From assembly GCA_001596155.1 (NCBI GenBank), contig CP014771.1, positions 3,782,001-3,846,000 on the forward strand: a stretch of DNA of 64,000 bases, read 5' to 3'. The stretch's first letter is position 1; each line of letters starts with the position of its first letter. Shown here piece after piece: positions 60,966-64,000 of the stretch. The notes below the pieces were generated by a model, which was not told the DNA's origin, did not search any database, and was given only the letters and a program-made list of their open reading frames with translations. Made by a program: the position numbers and the translations under genes. The stretch is from Hymenobacter psoromatis (GTDB taxonomy: Bacteria; Bacteroidota; Bacteroidia; Cytophagales; Hymenobacteraceae).

Positions 60966-62357
60966 TTACTCGGTGCTGGCGGTCAGTACTTTACACTGCG
61001 CATATTCTGGGGCTACTTCTAGGTACACGGTGCTGCGGTTCTTCTCGTACCAGTCGTCCAGCGCACGGCTCTTTTTCTGCGACAGCGCGGCCTGCGATAT
61101 TTTCTGATAGTCGTCGAGCAGGTTAGCTTGGTGAGGCGGAGTGTTGCTCTTAAGGTACAGAATGCGCATGGCGTCCTTGCCGTCGTCGGTGCGGTAGGGT
61201 AGGGGCGGGGTAATGTGGCCAACTTTCATCGTATCGATAATGAAGAAGATGGCCGGGTCAAGCTTATCAAGTGGCAGCCTGGAGCCGCCGTCCTGGCGGT
61301 TGGCCAGCAGGCCGCCGTTGGCCGCGCTTATTTTATCGGTGCTGAAATCCTTGGCGGCCTTGGCAAAAGTGATGCTATCCTTTAGAATCTCGCGGCGGAT
61401 GCGAGTGAGCTTGGTGGCGGCCACGCTGGCGTCGGCCGTGCCAGTAGCAGGCTTGAGCAGAATGTGGCGCGTCGAATACGAATCGCCCTTACGCTCAATG
61501 AATTGAATGAGGTGAAAACCGAACTGTGACTCCACTACCGGCGACAGCTGGCCGGGCTCCAGCTTGCGCGAGGCGGCCTCGTATTCAGGCACCAGCTCGC
61601 CTTTTTTGAAGAAGCCCAGGTAGCCGCCCTGCGCTCCCGAGCCGGGGTCCTGCGAATATTTCTTGGCCAAATCCTCGAAGCTTTCACCGGCCAGCACCCG
61701 CGCCCGCAGGTCGTTGAGCTGGGCAATGGCCGCCTGCTTGGCCGCGTCGTTCACCTGGGCCGGAATCACAATCTGGCCCACTTCTACTTCCGTCGAGAAG
61801 TACGGAATGCTGTCTTTGGGCACTTTGTCGAAGTATTCCTTTACTTCGCGGGGCGTCACGGCTACCTTGCCCGCAATCTGCTCCTGCATTTTTTGCTGCA
61901 CCAGCTGGTCGCGCACCTGTGAGCGCAGGTCTTCCTTGAGCGCTCGCACGGGCTTGTTGTATAATTCCTCCAGCTTTTTCTCCGAGCCTACCTGCTGCAC
62001 GAAGTAGTTCATGCGGCGGTCGAGCTCGCTACCCACCTGCGCGTCAGTTACGGTTACGGAGTCCACATCGGCGCGGGCTATCATCAACTTATTGAGCACC
62101 AGGCTTTGCAATATTTTGCAGCGCAGGTCGGGGGGTAGGGGCTTGCCCTGGGCGCGGGCCTGCTCCTGGGCCATAATGCCCTCAATCTCGGAGCGCAGAA
62201 TAATCTGGTTGTCCACCTTCACCACGATGCCGTCCAGAATCTGCTGGCCGCGCGGGCGGCTCATGCCCAACTGGGCAAAGCTGGCGTGGGGCAGGGCCAG
62301 GGCGGCCGTTAGGGCGATTAGAGAAAGGGCGGAAAGCCGCCGAAAAATACGTTGCAT
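60966..62357 (-). CDS. surA: SurA-like periplasmic peptidyl-prolyl isomerase
   Basis: 463 residues from ATG 62357 (signal RRLSALSLIALTAALALPHA). N-terminal SurA chaperone region (ILDGIVVKVDNQIILRSEIE) and two parvulin domains, about 180-280 (GYLGFFKKGELVPEYEAASR) and about 295-400 (RHILLKPATG... FSTDKISAANGGLLANRQDG). Helps fold outer-membrane proteins. The neighbouring upstream gene is another isomerase of the same kind. Confidence 0.9.
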   Translation of the reverse strand: MQRIFRRLSALSLIALTAALALPHASFAQLGMSRPRGQQILDGIVVKVDNQIILRSEIEGIMAQEQARAQGKPLPPDLRCKILQSLVLNKLMIARADVDSVTVTDAQVGSELDRRMNYFVQQVGSEKKLEELYNKPVRALKEDLRSQVRDQLVQQKMQEQIAGKVAVTPREVKEYFDKVPKDSIPYFSTEVEVGQIVIPAQVNDAAKQAAIAQLNDLRARVLAGESFEDLAKKYSQDPGSGAQGGYLGFFKKGELVPEYEAASRKLEPGQLSPVVESQFGFHLIQFIERKGDSYSTRHILLKPATGTADASVAATKLTRIRREILKDSITFAKAAKDFSTDKISAANGGLLANRQDGGSRLPLDKLDPAIFFIIDTMKVGHITPPLPYRTDDGKDAMRILYLKSNTPPHQANLLDDYQKISQAALSQKKSRALDDWYEKNRSTVYLEVAPEYAQCKVLTASTE

Positions 62358-62512
62358 AAAATACGGAGTCACAAAACGGCCCAGAGGTTGCCGCCGCTAT
62401 AAAAGGTTTTTTCCAGTTCCTGGTTCCTTATTGGGGCTTGGGGCTTGGATATTGGTATTTGGGTCGTTCAAAAATCTTCAAGCACTAAGCCGCAATACCC
62501 AAGCCCCAAAAA

Positions 62513-64000
62513 CTATTTTGTCACCAGCTTCGTCACCTCTTCCTCGTTCACCTTCACCGGATATTGCTGGCGTAGCTGCTCAATCCACTGTTTTTCGAGG
62601 TAATTCTGGTAGTCGCTCGTGGCCTGGCCGCGGGCATCGCCCAGGGCTTTAGGGCCGGCCGGCAGGCTTTGGTTAACAATGATGGCGTAGTAGCGGCCGT
62701 CGTGCTGGGTGGTGTAGGTGCCGGCCGGGCGGGTAAGGTAGTCGTCCATTACCTTATTGTCGCCCTTCTGAAAGGTACGCTGCTGAATCTGCACCGCCAG
62801 CGGATTTTGTTGGTTGAGGTTGGTTTCGAGTGCGGTAGGTAAGTTGCTGAAAAATGCCACGCGGGTATCACCAGTGGCCGTGGCGGCTGGGCTGCCGGGT
62901 GCGACCGCGAGGCGGCGGCGAGCAATTTTACCCGTCTTGGCTAGGTATTCGATAGCCGCCGTTGTGCGCTGGCGGGCCAGCGTGGCGCTCTCGCCCTTGC
63001 GGATATGACCGGCCACGGTCACGGTCAGGGCCGTGTCCTGGCCCAGGCGGCGGGCCACGTCATCGAGTACGGTCGAGCCGTTGCTGGTGGCGGGGGTAGC
63101 AGTGCCCAGCTTGAAATGCACCAGCGCTGAGCCGGTTTTGCCAGCTACGGCGTAGCGCCCGGCCGGCATTTCGCGCTGCGCGCGGGCCAGCAGCTGCGGT
63201 GAGGCGGCCGAAACGACCGTGCCCCGTGCCCGCTGCCCAAACTGGTAGTTGGCTTGGTTGGCCATGAAGAATTTCTTCAGGCCCGCCGTGTCTTCAATAG
63301 CCTTGCTCCACACCTTATTATCCATCAATTGAAAGAGCAGAATGCCGTCGCGGTATTCCTGCACCAGCATGCGGTAGTCTTCATACTTGGTGGGCAGGCT
63401 GGCTTTCTCAAAGTCGGTCAGGCTCTGGTCCACGTACTGGTCGTAGAGCTGCTGCATGGCAAACTGCGGCGTGGCCGTGGGGCGCGGGCGCTGGTTTTGC
63501 TGCGCAAAAGCCAGGAAGTCGGTCACCGGGTAGGGCTTATTCATAATGGTGAACAGCGGCAGCTTGTCGCCGCCCGCCTTCACGGTTTTTTTCGAGGCTT
63601 TGGCACCGCTGGCCGTCATGGTAGCGGGGTTGAACTTGTAGCGGCCCTTCACCAGCGCCGTGTCGGCCTGGGCAAACGCCAGCTCCTTGGCCGCCGGAAT
63701 CTCCCGGAACTGGTCCTCCTGCCGGATGCGCTTGAGGAACGCCGCCCGGTTCAGCTCCGAGCGCGAGTCCTTGGCTACCTTGCTCTTAAGCGTCGGCTCC
63801 AGGGTAGCGAAGGGGGGTAGGGGCTGCTTTTCGATGAGCTTGATGATGTGCCAGCCGTAGGGCGTTTGCACCGGCGGGGCAATGTCGCCGGGCTTTTGCA
63901 GCTTAAACGCGACTTCCTCAAACGACGGAATCATGCGGCCCGTGCCGAAAGGCGGCAGCTCGCCGCCGTTAGGTGCCGAGCCGGCATCTTCCGAAAACTG
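62513..64000 (-). CDS. Parvulin-type peptidyl-prolyl isomerase, N-terminus beyond window
   Basis: The frame is open to base 64000 (QFSEDAGSAPNGGELPPFGT reading in from the edge), so the ATG at 63934 is internal. The visible 495 residues begin with the end of a parvulin domain (FEEVAFKLQKPGDIAPPVQT then YGWHIIKLIEK) and continue with a long helical region, an OmpA/OmpA-like piece at about residues 275-340 (VLDDVARRLGQDTALTVTVA GHIRKGESATLARQRTTAA) and a helical C-terminus. Likely PpiD/SurA-like periplasmic chaperone acting with the downstream SurA-like protein. Confidence 0.85.
   Translation of the reverse strand, partial: QFSEDAGSAPNGGELPPFGTGRMIPSFEEVAFKLQKPGDIAPPVQTPYGWHIIKLIEKQPLPPFATLEPTLKSKVAKDSRSELNRAAFLKRIRQEDQFREIPAAKELAFAQADTALVKGRYKFNPATMTASGAKASKKTVKAGGDKLPLFTIMNKPYPVTDFLAFAQQNQRPRPTATPQFAMQQLYDQYVDQSLTDFEKASLPTKYEDYRMLVQEYRDGILLFQLMDNKVWSKAIEDTAGLKKFFMANQANYQFGQRARGTVVSAASPQLLARAQREMPAGRYAVAGKTGSALVHFKLGTATPATSNGSTVLDDVARRLGQDTALTVTVAGHIRKGESATLARQRTTAAIEYLAKTGKIARRRLAVAPGSPAATATGDTRVAFFSNLPTALETNLNQQNPLAVQIQQRTFQKGDNKVMDDYLTRPAGTYTTQHDGRYYAIIVNQSLPAGPKALGDARGQATSDYQNYLEKQWIEQLRQQYPVKVNEEEVTKLVTK

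Noticed and set aside
62400..62512. Repeated GGGCTTGG sequence between the two isomerase genes as a promoter or operator
   Set aside because: It is an imperfect inverted repeat (GGGGCTTGG.../CCAAGCCCC) with no promoter motif; too weak to call beyond a degenerate hairpin.

Overview
This window looks like chromosomal DNA of a GC-rich member of the Bacteroidota, most likely Hymenobacter or a close relative. The basis is mixed. Several promoters fit the Bacteroidota sigma-A pattern TAnnTTTG. Ribosomal proteins S14 and L36 are zinc-free types. The proteins resemble this phylum (DUF6799, MlaE, AmpG-like MFS, energy-transducer TonB, PhoR/PhoB-like pair). The word GGGGTAGGG / CCCTACCCC is very frequent in genes and spacers. 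The genus is inferred from memory of such genomes, not from a search.

Layout. (1) 1-16895: the S10-spc-alpha ribosomal superoperon, entered inside rplC and running to rplQ, with secY, map, infA and rpoA. It is broken between rpsN and rpsH by a terminator, an AT-rich gene for a membrane J-domain protein, and new promoters. S3 carries a long RG-rich C-terminal tail and S5 an RG-rich N-terminal tail. (2) 17171-20937: an ECF sigma factor, a probable membrane anti-sigma partner, an exported beta-repeat protein, an exported PPC-domain protein and a DUF4442 protein. (3) 21389-27069: an array of two unnamed protein families, A (exported, NTF2-like C-terminus; four copies) and B (membrane; two copies), arranged A-B-A-B-A-A with translational coupling. 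(4) 27070-36273: an accessory stretch with chimeric gene fragments, palindromic repeats, a probable MITE, an AraC remnant, a broken outer-membrane gene, three families of regulators (HxlR, XRE, AraC) and several redox enzymes. (5) 36340-47429: a DisA-like (DAC) protein, TonB, bestrophin, an MlaE permease, a FUSC protein, an AmpG-like transporter, small exported proteins and a DUF3089 lipoprotein. (6) 47553-48370: a complete IS5-family element that has split a small gene. (7) 48599-64000: housekeeping genes mostly on the minus strand (rplM-rpsI-rpsB-tsf, an RluA-type synthase, a two-component pair, DUF3108, recA, MoxR, two parvulin-type isomerases; the last runs off the window).

How the parts work together. 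The first 17 kb and 48.6-51.3 kb build the ribosome, RNA polymerase alpha and Sec channel. The 52-64 kb block serves envelope stress and outer-membrane biogenesis plus DNA repair. The 28-36 kb block looks like a redox/electrophile response region (aldo/keto reductase, MDR-type quinone reductase, ABM-domain protein, SDR) next to HxlR and AraC regulators. No rRNA, tRNA, CRISPR array or recognisable defence island was seen. The most unusual items are the J-domain interruption of the spc operon, the A/B array, long near-perfect hairpins at gene ends, and a DAC C-terminal gene fragment present three times within 10 kb.
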